From Crocinitomicaceae bacterium (GTDB taxonomy: Bacteria; Bacteroidota; Bacteroidia; Flavobacteriales_G; Salibacteraceae), in NCBI GenBank assembly GCA_002713215.1, contig PAVO01000019.1:434001-498000 (forward strand): a stretch of 64,000 bases of DNA. The letters are read 5' to 3'. Within the stretch, counting starts at the first letter, position 1. Each line of letters begins with the position of its first letter. Under the pieces are notes generated by a model that saw only the letters and a list, made by a program, of their open reading frames with translations, had not been told where the DNA came from and did no database searches. Positions 8,244 through 16,331 of this stretch are shown here, one piece after another. The translations under genes were made by a program, and so were the position numbers.

Positions 8244-9673
8244 TACCAATTAAAATCTTTATTCAAAACCTGGTCAAACAATGAATCAACTCTCTTGTAA
8301 TCATAATCGAATTTGTTGAGGGCTGCACTAATAAAAACCATGTTTGGTTTTATTGCGGGTTTTTTTACTCCAACTGTTTTTGAACCAGTGTAAGATGTAC
8401 CATAGATGTCCCCATTGTACAACACCACAGCATCAGATGACTGATAAAAAGGTGAAAATTCAAGTGGGAAAGAATTTGATCCTAAATCGGGGTAGTCGGT
8501 TTGCTGTGAAATAAGTGAGGTGTCGGATCGTTGCAAGCTTAGTCCTGAAGTATTGGAAGCCATGGAGTCGATCGGATAAACGCCAAGAATAGGAGATGTA
8601 GACTCCAGGGGTTTGCTGTTATCGAAGTAACCGATGGCAAACACTTTTCCTCCATTTAAAGTAAAATCTTGTACAGGTCTTGCACTTGATTCCAATATGA
8701 GGGAAGAAAGTCCGGTGCTAGAATTTACATAGGGGTTTTTATCGGAGAATATGCAGAGTTTTTTATACTCGGAAATCATTAAATAAAAGGTGGTTGCCCA
8801 AAATGCGGGCTGCCACTTTCCATTGTCTATCGTATAGTCTACGTAATCGAACGATGTGGTAACATTTGAAATTCGTTGTGTGTAGAAGGAATTAAAATCC
8901 CGATCTCCACCAATGACGATAAGGTCCGAAGATTTTGGTTTGAAATACAGGTTTGCCAACGTATCAATTTCACTTTGACTACCTGAAATATCAGTAGAAC
9001 GAATGTAAACTGTATTTAATGCACCTAATATGAGCCCATCCATACTTTCTGCCTCAGCACCTTCCGGGCTGAAGTATACCTTAGCATTCATGCCCCCACT
9101 TCCCGCCGGATTATCCGGAACTATACTCAAGTTAGATTTTCGTTTATCAATCTTATACCATGAGCCATTATTTAACCTCAGCTCAACATCTCTTAGGTTG
9201 TCGAAACCATCCTGATCACTTGCATTCCAAAAAAACGAGGCTACAATAAAAGCCGTGTCCTTAGTCGATAGGGCCTCATCAAAAGCTACTTCCGGTGGAG
9301 TGTTTTTGATTGGAATTCTAACGTATGCAGGTGTTGGATCTCTTTCCTGTTTGTTATCAATAGCCCGAACCCAGAAATTAATATCCGCAGTGTCCGATCC
9401 TTCAGAAATGTTAAACGTGAATGTACTATCGGCCTTTCGTGTATGGACCCATTCAATGTTGTCCAAAGAAAATTCAAACCCATCAATGTATCCGTCCTTA
9501 TCAGATCCAAACCAGGCCATGTTTACCGTTGATTTTAACCTTCCTTCACCTGAAAGGTTGATCACGTGCGGAATCACTTTGGTGTCCGGTTTCTCGTTGG
9601 CATTTTTCTCTCCTTTTTTGCAGGAAAAAGCAATGAGAAGTATTGGGATAATATATAGAAAACGGAAGTTCAA
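8243..9673 (-). CDS. Lipoprotein of unknown function with Ig/Fn3-like domains
   Basis: With a TTG start at 9673 the protein is 476 residues and begins with a compact lipoprotein signal, NFRFLYIIPILLIAFSC, the Cys being followed by KKGEKNANE. The longer frame from the TTG at 9733 would translate through an intrinsic terminator hairpin (9691-9724), so the shorter start is preferred. Residues ~40-240 hold two beta-rich, Fn3/Ig-like segments (for example DKDGYIDGFEFSLD, NTPPEVAF and ASDQDGF). The C-terminal half resembles an alpha/beta domain (LIVIGGDRDFNSFY, GKVFAIGYFDNS) but I do not recognise it. It is translationally coupled to the TonB receptor and may be its surface partner. Confidence 0.65.
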   Translation of the reverse strand: MNFRFLYIIPILLIAFSCKKGEKNANEKPDTKVIPHVINLSGEGRLKSTVNMAWFGSDKDGYIDGFEFSLDNIEWVHTRKADSTFTFNISEGSDTADINFWVRAIDNKQERDPTPAYVRIPIKNTPPEVAFDEALSTKDTAFIVASFFWNASDQDGFDNLRDVELRLNNGSWYKIDKRKSNLSIVPDNPAGSGGMNAKVYFSPEGAEAESMDGLILGALNTVYIRSTDISGSQSEIDTLANLYFKPKSSDLIVIGGDRDFNSFYTQRISNVTTSFDYVDYTIDNGKWQPAFWATTFYLMISEYKKLCIFSDKNPYVNSSTGLSSLILESSARPVQDFTLNGGKVFAIGYFDNSKPLESTSPILGVYPIDSMASNTSGLSLQRSDTSLISQQTDYPDLGSNSFPLEFSPFYQSSDAVVLYNGDIYGTSYTGSKTVGVKKPAIKPNMVFISAALNKFDYDYKRVDSLFDQVLNKDFNW

Positions 9674-9682
9674 AAGGCTTCT

Positions 9683-9724
9683 AAAAATAACCACACTCCG
9701 TAAAATTTTTAATGCGGAGTGTGG
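9683..9724 (-). terminator. Intrinsic terminator inside the seven-gene cluster
   Basis: A perfect 10-base inverted repeat (CCACACTCCG at 9691-9700 and CGGAGTGTGG at 9715-9724) with a 14-base AT-rich loop, followed on the minus strand by TTATTTTTAG. It begins 10 bases after the stop of the OB-fold-like T9SS protein and ends just before the TTG start of the lipoprotein, so it can end or attenuate transcription of the first three genes relative to the last four. Confidence 0.8.
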
Positions 9725-9734
9725 GTGTATCAAT

Positions 9735-11900
9735 TTACTGCTTTATAAATTTTATCCTGTCCAGGATTAATCCATTTTCGTTTTCTATTTCAATTAGATA
9801 AACTCCGTTTTGCAGGTCGTACAACGGAATTGGATTTACTTCCAGAACCGTCTCTGTTCTTGCCACTTCCTTACCATTTAAATCCAGGATTTTTATGCTG
9901 ATGAATTTAGAACCAGAGCCATTTACAACGGTAACTTCATTAGAAGCTGGATTAGGATATACTTTAAATGAGGAAACTCCACCAACAAATTTTTCTACCG
10001 AAGTAGTGTCCTTGCTGGTATCCGCAGGCATAGCATTTATCCCTCTGTAATCCATGTTGTTTCTGGGTAGTAACTTAATGTTTCCATACGAATAGGTCAT
10101 AATTCCAAAAAGGGTATCCATGTTCATGGTGTCTCTAACGAATATTTTTTTGACCGGGTAGGCTGCCGAATCTGGAACTATACCACTTTCATTTACATAA
10201 GAAACGAAAGTTGAACTCTCACCAGGTCTTCCGGCAAGAACTCTACAGTCGGTACTAGGATCTAATGGATCGCGACCAACGGTATATTCTGCCCAGTTAT
10301 TACCAGGTGCATCAGGGTTAGTGTCCACAATATGGAGTTTGCCGTTTCCAACTGAAGTACCATTAATCAGACCCATTAATACACTTTCCCATTTTTCGTG
10401 CGAAGCATATGAATAAGCCATGGAAAATGAATCAGGTACAACATAATGTGGTTTAATTGTTCCGGTACCTAAATCTTTTACTTTAGAAATGCTGGCAATA
10501 GCAGTTCTTCCAAAATTTTCCTGAACTACTCCGGTAACTTCAATTTTTTGATCCCGATTAAAAGTTTGCCCGGCATTGGCTAGCATGACTCCGCCCCAGC
10601 CACCTAAGAGGCCTTCTTCCTGAATATGAATCAACGACATATCACCATCTTTACCACTTGAAGTAACAATTCCTTTCACTGTTACTTCTTCACCTGTATA
10701 TATGGACGCACCATCAGTATAAGGTGTAAACTGAACATCAGAAATTTCCAATCCGTTGTTTCTTACCCGATAAGCAAAAGTTTTCACTTTTGGATCTTTG
10801 TTGGGTTGAGCGGAGTAGTTGCTGCTATCGTCTTCAGCAGAAATATAATACCTGACAAATGTTCCGTCAGCTTGTTTCGGAATGGTAGCCATATGAACTT
10901 TACCTGAAGTATTGGTCATGTTTATAGCAGTAAAAGAAGAGGTAACATCAACCCCGGTCGAATAATGCAATTTAGCACTGGTGATCTTTCCATCCAAATC
11001 AAATACATCAGCAGTAATAACTACATCGTCAGAGCTTGTAGGTACTATTTTATCTCGTTTAACCGCTTCTATTCTTGGAGCGCTGGGTCCATAAATATAA
11101 CTGGAAGAATCAATGGGCATTAATTCATATCCACGGCCATTTTCACCTGTACAGTTTCTGGAATGAATAATTACTCCGGTAATTGAAGCAAACTCATCAC
11201 CCACTGAAGGAGGAACATATTTACCTGGCTTTCCGGTTACCGGATGAGTGTATTGTGGTAATTTTTGCGCAGCAAAAAAGTCTCCAATGTTGATCTTGTA
11301 ACCTGCTTTATCAGCCACCACATAACTAACCCTTGAGTTTCCACTGAAGTAGTTGACCGATTGAACCGATATATCTTTTATAGTTACCAAAGAACTTTCC
11401 CACTGCTCTCCGGTAGCCAACTGATTTACCTGATTTTTGTCGTTGATCATGCTAACATCAATTGTTGTGTCCATAACCTTAACACCCCGATTTAGGATAG
11501 TGATTGCACCATTTTGCAGCAATGGATCAAATTGAGTTTCACCCTGATACTGGCTCAATACACCAACTGCAATAATGGAGTCTCCTTTTACAAGGTTTCT
11601 GATACTTACACTATAGATGGCATTTGGATCACCTTTTCGAAAACGAATTCCTCCAAACGGAGAAGGTTTCGCGGATTGAGTGACCATAACATTATGACTT
11701 TGTGAACCATAATCGGTTCCGCTAACTAAACAAATTCCAGTTAACACAACAGTATCACCATCGTACCTGGAAAGATCATTACAGTTACCCAAATTTGTTT
11801 GGCTAACCCATTGAATTGAGTCTATGCGCAGTGTGTCATACTGGGCATATGAACTCGCCATAAAACCTATGGCTAATAAAGAGAGTAGTAGTTTTTTCAT
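9735..11900 (-). CDS. Secreted protein with OB-fold-like domains and T9SS type A sorting domain
   Basis: A 721-residue exported protein. It has a signal peptide (MKKLLLSLLAIGFMASSYA) and an N-terminal segment (~20-150, YDGDTVVLTGICLVSG) and a second one (~385-470, YTGEEVTVKGIVTSSG) that look like the OB-fold domains found beside extracellular nucleases of the YhcR/ExeM type. Between them is an Ig-like region. The C-terminus (~645-721, SSFKVYPNPASNEVTV to RIKFIKQ) is a clear T9SS type A sorting domain, so it should be exported through T9SS and cleaved by PorU. It lies 11 bases after the upstream gene and ends in a strong terminator. OB-fold assignment is by pattern only. Confidence 0.75.
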   Translation of the reverse strand: MKKLLLSLLAIGFMASSYAQYDTLRIDSIQWVSQTNLGNCNDLSRYDGDTVVLTGICLVSGTDYGSQSHNVMVTQSAKPSPFGGIRFRKGDPNAIYSVSIRNLVKGDSIIAVGVLSQYQGETQFDPLLQNGAITILNRGVKVMDTTIDVSMINDKNQVNQLATGEQWESSLVTIKDISVQSVNYFSGNSRVSYVVADKAGYKINIGDFFAAQKLPQYTHPVTGKPGKYVPPSVGDEFASITGVIIHSRNCTGENGRGYELMPIDSSSYIYGPSAPRIEAVKRDKIVPTSSDDVVITADVFDLDGKITSAKLHYSTGVDVTSSFTAINMTNTSGKVHMATIPKQADGTFVRYYISAEDDSSNYSAQPNKDPKVKTFAYRVRNNGLEISDVQFTPYTDGASIYTGEEVTVKGIVTSSGKDGDMSLIHIQEEGLLGGWGGVMLANAGQTFNRDQKIEVTGVVQENFGRTAIASISKVKDLGTGTIKPHYVVPDSFSMAYSYASHEKWESVLMGLINGTSVGNGKLHIVDTNPDAPGNNWAEYTVGRDPLDPSTDCRVLAGRPGESSTFVSYVNESGIVPDSAAYPVKKIFVRDTMNMDTLFGIMTYSYGNIKLLPRNNMDYRGINAMPADTSKDTTSVEKFVGGVSSFKVYPNPASNEVTVVNGSGSKFISIKILDLNGKEVARTETVLEVNPIPLYDLQNGVYLIEIENENGLILDRIKFIKQ

Positions 11901-11911
11901 AGCTTCTGTTT

Positions 11912-14032
11912 TTATTTAATAATCGTAAATTGTCCTTTATATAACTTATTGTTTTTCTTGTCCTTAACAGTAAATAGATACAGTCCTCTTGAAATAATTT
12001 GACCTTCTGATGAAATGAGGTCCCACGAATGCTCACCACCTGAAAAAGTAGTTGTTTCGGTATCTGAAAACTGTTGATACCAGCCAATATCTCCCGAATA
12101 ATTTGAATTGTGATCAAGAGTAGCAATGAGGTCACCAGCTACGTTAAAGATATATATGGTACAGGTTTGTGGAAGATTCGCAAATTGAATTCGTTTGGAA
12201 GTCTGTCTTTGACTAACTCCTTCCCACGCCGCATCCAGGTAATAGGGGTTAGGGTAAGCAAATGGTTTGTTTTCTTTTGGGTCTTCGTTAGCGGGTGTTC
12301 CCATAAATGCCCTCGTGCTGTTGGAATTTCTACTGGATTCCAATGATCCAAGGTTTGCCTCTTCATCTCCCGTGTCGAATGCTGTTAAGGCTGCCACATA
12401 TTGCCATCCGTTTACCAGATTCTTGATGGTGTATTTGTAGGTATACAAGTTGGTGTCACCTTCAAACTGAACAGGCTCTTCTAGTCTTAACGAATCAAGC
12501 CCAGTTTCATAGAAAAAGCCATCGCCCTTTATGTCATAGGTAGCTACATTTTGCCAGGCAGAATCAAGGTTGATTTTCTTATCGGTATCAAAGCCCAAGC
12601 GGCTTATATATAGGCTATAACCGGCAAAATCCTTTTTCTGGGAGATGGGATCCACTGAATTTTCAGAATTGGACGTCCAATAAATGGTGAGTTCATTCTT
12701 TCCCGGAATATATTTTGTAACGGGTATATCAGGAGGAGAAGGAAGTATGTATCGGTCTATAACTCCATTTCCGTTTTTATCTTCTCCAGGATCTAAAACT
12801 CCATTGCAATTTACATCCTCACCACAATAAGCCGTTTGAGCCCAGAGTGCATTATTAATGATATTGGTTTGCTGAAAGGCATTGTTGGCCAAATTTGGAT
12901 TTCCATCTTCCTTCTTTTTACCACAAACAATGGCAAATGCAATCTTTATTTCTTCTCCGGGCTCCAGGCTCACAAATGGACCAACAGAAACTAAATCGGA
13001 TCGGTTTCCTGGCGTATTTAATATTTCAGAATAATACCTACCGGAGTGTACATTATTGGAATCGTAAGCCGCGGTCCAGGCGGGAGACCAATTGAGACCG
13101 GTTGTCATTTTATTGTACTTCTGTTTATCAGTGGTTGGAGAAAATAATATTGGTTCAGAAGTATTATTCCATTGCCAACAGTTGTAATGTGCTTTGAAAG
13201 CAGAGTCCAGGGTAGGCAGGTGGAATCCATTCTTATCTTCAGCACCCAAAAACTTATGGCCGAAATAGCTTTCGGTAAATCCGAGGTCACCATTGGCATC
13301 ATAACAATATCCCATGTATAGAGAATCATTGTACCCATTTCCACCTTTGTCGTAAAACGCAGTTCCACCACTTCCGGCAGGAGTAACATTTACATTCCGA
13401 ATCACTGCATTGGCAAACATTCCAACATAAACATCGGACAAGCTTTCTGATCCGGTGTTTTTAATGGTGTAATCCATAATTACGAAGAAATTGCTAAAGG
13501 AAAAGTTCCAATTATAAGCCTCCAGATGAACTTCAATTCCCAGTGGTTGATCGTGGTCTGTTATTTTAATATTGGTTCCCGGAACAACAACATATTTATC
13601 TGTAAAATCACAGATAAAATCCTGGTGTGAAATAGCCAATGGGTCAAATACTTTGCTGTTGATTAAGCTCGACCTTTCCTTGAAACCTGCACCGACTTCC
13701 GAAGTCATTTCATAACCACCACCCCCAGTGCTGTATCCACGTGCATTGTCATAGGCAGCTGTACTGACTGCTTGTGAACCACGGAGAGTTGCGCCAACCC
13801 ATAATCCACCTTCGAATAAGTGTTCTACGCCCGAATTTCTTGGATATTCGCAGGATGGTTCATTTTCCAATTGAAAGTTTCCCCGGAATGAATTTCCCAA
13901 AAACCCAACATTGCTAAGTGTGAGACCAACATCACCGGCAGTAGTAACTACAGTGGAATTCTGAGAGAAAGAAACTAATCCCAACAAAACAATGAAGCCA
14001 AATGCTACGATATGTTTAATTCTTACTACCAA
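11912..14032 (-). CDS. Large exported protein with calcium-binding loops and FlgD/T9SS-like C-terminus
   Basis: A 706-residue protein with a signal peptide (ending near VSFSQ). The N-terminal block CEYPRNSGVEHLFEGGLWVG (61-80) is a recurring feature of large exported Bacteroidota/Ignavibacteria-type proteins of unknown function. Residues 406-426 hold two DxNxNGxxD-type calcium loops (D406/N408/N410/D414 and D418/N420/N422/D426), as in dockerin or thrombospondin-3 repeats. An Fn3-like segment follows (~435-560), then AYPNPYYLDAAW (~590) and a FlgD-like Ig domain ending in KGQFTIIK, typical of T9SS-linked C-termini. It starts with TTG at 14032, overlapping the upstream stop by seven bases; no in-frame ATG is nearby. 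Confidence 0.7.
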   Translation of the reverse strand: MVVRIKHIVAFGFIVLLGLVSFSQNSTVVTTAGDVGLTLSNVGFLGNSFRGNFQLENEPSCEYPRNSGVEHLFEGGLWVGATLRGSQAVSTAAYDNARGYSTGGGGYEMTSEVGAGFKERSSLINSKVFDPLAISHQDFICDFTDKYVVVPGTNIKITDHDQPLGIEVHLEAYNWNFSFSNFFVIMDYTIKNTGSESLSDVYVGMFANAVIRNVNVTPAGSGGTAFYDKGGNGYNDSLYMGYCYDANGDLGFTESYFGHKFLGAEDKNGFHLPTLDSAFKAHYNCWQWNNTSEPILFSPTTDKQKYNKMTTGLNWSPAWTAAYDSNNVHSGRYYSEILNTPGNRSDLVSVGPFVSLEPGEEIKIAFAIVCGKKKEDGNPNLANNAFQQTNIINNALWAQTAYCGEDVNCNGVLDPGEDKNGNGVIDRYILPSPPDIPVTKYIPGKNELTIYWTSNSENSVDPISQKKDFAGYSLYISRLGFDTDKKINLDSAWQNVATYDIKGDGFFYETGLDSLRLEEPVQFEGDTNLYTYKYTIKNLVNGWQYVAALTAFDTGDEEANLGSLESSRNSNSTRAFMGTPANEDPKENKPFAYPNPYYLDAAWEGVSQRQTSKRIQFANLPQTCTIYIFNVAGDLIATLDHNSNYSGDIGWYQQFSDTETTTFSGGEHSWDLISSEGQIISRGLYLFTVKDKKNNKLYKGQFTIIK

Positions 14033-15327
14033 ACCATCACTTTATGAACACTGCTTTCCTGAGACTCAGCATTGGTAATTTTAAGCAGGAATATTCCCTT
14101 ATCCGATAACTCGATCATGTGCTGTTGAAATCCGGCACGAATATCTGCATTTCCTTCTTTCACCATTCGTCCGTCCAACGAAAAAACCTGGAAATTTATC
14201 TTTTTAGATTCACCCGAATTATTGGTGGTGAATTGTATCCCATTGCTTGAAGGATTGACCATGCTTAGTTGGAAATTATTTCTGACCGAACGGATGTTAG
14301 TAGGTACCTCATAACTTACTTCCAATTTTAAAACTACTGGAAGATGGTCACTCATATTATATAAGTTATTGGCAATGGAACTTGGTACATCAGTGTTTGC
14401 CGGATTAATAACACTTCCATTAAACCGTTTTCCATCCTGGCCTACCGCTCTATAAGAATTCGGAATGTACCGAATCCTTAGTGAATCGTTCAAAACTTCG
14501 TTTGAAGTTAAAATGAAATCAAATCGATCGTCCATTCCGCCACATTGAGTATTGGAACGGGTAGCCTGAGTGTGAACTTTTGCATAGGCACTATTGTTAT
14601 TCCAGCTACCCTCTTGCTTAACCGGGTCGTAGAATCGATAGGGCTGCTTAGAGTATTTAGTAAACTGTTGATATGCTCCCTCAGAGGACCGGTAGACATT
14701 AAAATCACCAGAAAGAATGTAATTGCCTGTAGTCTCATTTTTTTCAAGGTGATACATGACTCCCTCAGCAGCTTTTTCTCGTTCTGCCTCATTGCCACGG
14801 CTTGCTCTAAGATGAGCAACCAATTGATACAAGCGTATAGTATCGGATAATGACAGGTAATCTCCCTTTATGTATAGCTTATGAAAATCGATGGCACGAA
14901 TAATATTGGCTCCGTTTTTTGTTTTTGTTATTGCCGACGAACTTATTAACCCCAGTTTTTCTTTGTTATAAAACAGTGCATTACACAGATTCTGAGTTCC
15001 ACTTACCTGAAGGTCTGTTAGTTCATACTTGGTAGTTCCTTTGTTGAGGCAATTGGCAAGGATTCTTTTCGAGAACAAGTTTCTACAACCCATCTCATTT
15101 ACCGCAAGAATATCCGGATTGATGTATCGAATAATTTTTTCTAATTGCACATCTTTATTAGCAAGTGTAATATCGAAGTTGCTACAGGTGCTCTCGTTGA
15201 CACCGTAATTCAATAAATTGTATTGCATTATGGTTAGGGTGTCCTTCACGGTTTTGGTTTGTGCGTATCCACTTGCTGGAACCCATACCAATAGAATAAG
15301 GCAATAAACTATAGAAAATCTGCTCAT
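14026..15327 (-). CDS. T9SS-secreted endonuclease/exonuclease/phosphatase-family enzyme
   Basis: A 433-residue exported enzyme, first gene of the seven-gene cluster. A signal peptide ends near GYAQ. The EEP (DNase I-like) fold has its metal and catalytic residues: MQYNLLNYG with N37, VNEM with E78, AHLR with H172, SGDFN with D208/N210, GGMDDRFDF with D267/D270 and the terminal SDHLP with D327/H328. Residues ~350-433 (RNNFQLSMVNPSSNGIQF to VHKVMVW) form a T9SS type A sorting domain. It probably hydrolyses extracellular nucleic acid or phosphoesters; substrate is not shown. The ATG at 15327 lies 17 bases below a good TAGATTTG box. Confidence 0.88.
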   Translation of the reverse strand: MSRFSIVYCLILLVWVPASGYAQTKTVKDTLTIMQYNLLNYGVNESTCSNFDITLANKDVQLEKIIRYINPDILAVNEMGCRNLFSKRILANCLNKGTTKYELTDLQVSGTQNLCNALFYNKEKLGLISSSAITKTKNGANIIRAIDFHKLYIKGDYLSLSDTIRLYQLVAHLRASRGNEAEREKAAEGVMYHLEKNETTGNYILSGDFNVYRSSEGAYQQFTKYSKQPYRFYDPVKQEGSWNNNSAYAKVHTQATRSNTQCGGMDDRFDFILTSNEVLNDSLRIRYIPNSYRAVGQDGKRFNGSVINPANTDVPSSIANNLYNMSDHLPVVLKLEVSYEVPTNIRSVRNNFQLSMVNPSSNGIQFTTNNSGESKKINFQVFSLDGRMVKEGNADIRAGFQQHMIELSDKGIFLLKITNAESQESSVHKVMVW

Positions 15328-15607
15328 TTATAAAAAACGGACAACAAATCTACTTGAAACAAAGACATTTCAAGGGTTATAAATTTGTTATGCGTGCATT
15401 ATTTATTCACAAAGTTTGGACAAGTGAAAATTTCTTGAACAAGTACAATACTTGTAGCCGAATGTTCGTTAAGTATTGATTTAATTTAACTAATTGATCA
15501 GGGAATTTTTGGGCCATGTCAAGGAGAATACCTTTAACATATCTTACTGCAATGCATAATTCCATTTTATTGGTTTGGATATATATTCGTGCTCTTATTT
15601 TAAAGTC
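15328..15607. other. Intergenic region between two divergent units, with a small inverted repeat
   Basis: About 280 bases without a gene. It holds the cluster promoter at its left end, a near-consensus TATATTCG box (15582-15589) before the glycosyltransferase at its right end, and an inverted repeat ACAAGTA-CAA-TACTTGT at 15439-15455 that could be an operator or a weak hairpin. No RNA gene was recognised. Confidence 0.4.
15345..15373 (-). promoter_or_regulatory. Promoter of the secreted nuclease/TonB cluster
   Basis: On the minus strand TTG (15373-15371) is followed after 18 bases by TAGATTTG (15352-15345), matching the Bacteroidota primary sigma consensus TTG-N17-20-TAnnTTTG. The ATG of the EEP enzyme is 17 bases further on. 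This is the best promoter seen for the cluster. Confidence 0.55.
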
Positions 15608-16324
15608 GTGTCAGATAGCATTGTAATTATACCTACCTACAACGAGATAGGAAACATCGAAAAGATGCTTCGCACGGTCTTTGGGCTTTCTAAGGATTTT
15701 GACGTCTTGATTGTGGATGATGGATCTCCGGATGGAACTGCTGAAAAAGTAAAAGAACTGCAGGGAGAATTTGATGGTCACCTCTTTATTTCTGAACGTG
15801 AAGGAAAGCAAGGACTAGGGACAGCCTATATCCATGGATTTAAAATATGCCTTGAAAAAGGATACGAGTACATCTTTGAAATGGATTGTGATTTTTCGCA
15901 CAACCCGGAAGATTTAGTAAGACTATACAGTGCATGTGCTGATGATGGGGCGGATATGAGTGTTGGGAGTCGATATACCAACGGCGGCAAAGTTCATAAC
16001 TGGCCAATTGGTAGGATATTAATGTCCTATTTTGCTTCGGTTTATGTAAGATTGGTTCTTTGGCTTAACGTAAAAGATACAACAGCAGGTTTTGTCTGCT
16101 ATAAGCGTAAGGTACTGAAAACGATTGATTTGCATGCGATCCGATTTGTGGGTTATGCCTTTCAGATTGAGATGAAATATACGGTTCACCTGCATGGGTT
16201 TACCATTAAAGAAGTTCCCATCACCTTTACCGACCGGGTAATTGGTGAATCGAAAATGAGCTCTAAGATCTTCAAGGAGGCATTGTTTGGTGTTCTCATA
16301 ATGAAGGGAAAAAGCATTAAATAA
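15608..16324 (+). CDS. Polyprenol-phosphate mannosyltransferase-like GT2
   Basis: A 238-residue family 2 glycosyltransferase of the dolichol-phosphate mannose synthase type, transferring a sugar from a nucleotide donor to a lipid phosphate at the inner membrane. It shows IVIIPTYNEIGNI at the start, VDDGSPDG, the DxD metal motif in FEMDCDFSHNP and the VGSRYTNGG block. I choose the GTG at 15608 (SDSIVIIPTYNE) over the TTG at 15575 because family members start there and a TATATTCG box lies at 15582-15589, downstream of the longer start. pyrC follows after 7 bases; the GT2-pyrC-DUF4296 trio is a common Bacteroidota operon (from memory). Confidence 0.9.
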   Translation: MSDSIVIIPTYNEIGNIEKMLRTVFGLSKDFDVLIVDDGSPDGTAEKVKELQGEFDGHLFISEREGKQGLGTAYIHGFKICLEKGYEYIFEMDCDFSHNPEDLVRLYSACADDGADMSVGSRYTNGGKVHNWPIGRILMSYFASVYVRLVLWLNVKDTTAGFVCYKRKVLKTIDLHAIRFVGYAFQIEMKYTVHLHGFTIKEVPITFTDRVIGESKMSSKIFKEALFGVLIMKGKSIK

Positions 16325-16331
16325 ATTCCAG

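Noticed and set aside
8243-9733. Longer lipoprotein start at the TTG at 9733
   Set aside because: This would run translation through the 10-base terminator stem and would put an unlike extension before the hydrophobic signal peptide. The TTG at 9673 gives a normal lipoprotein start.
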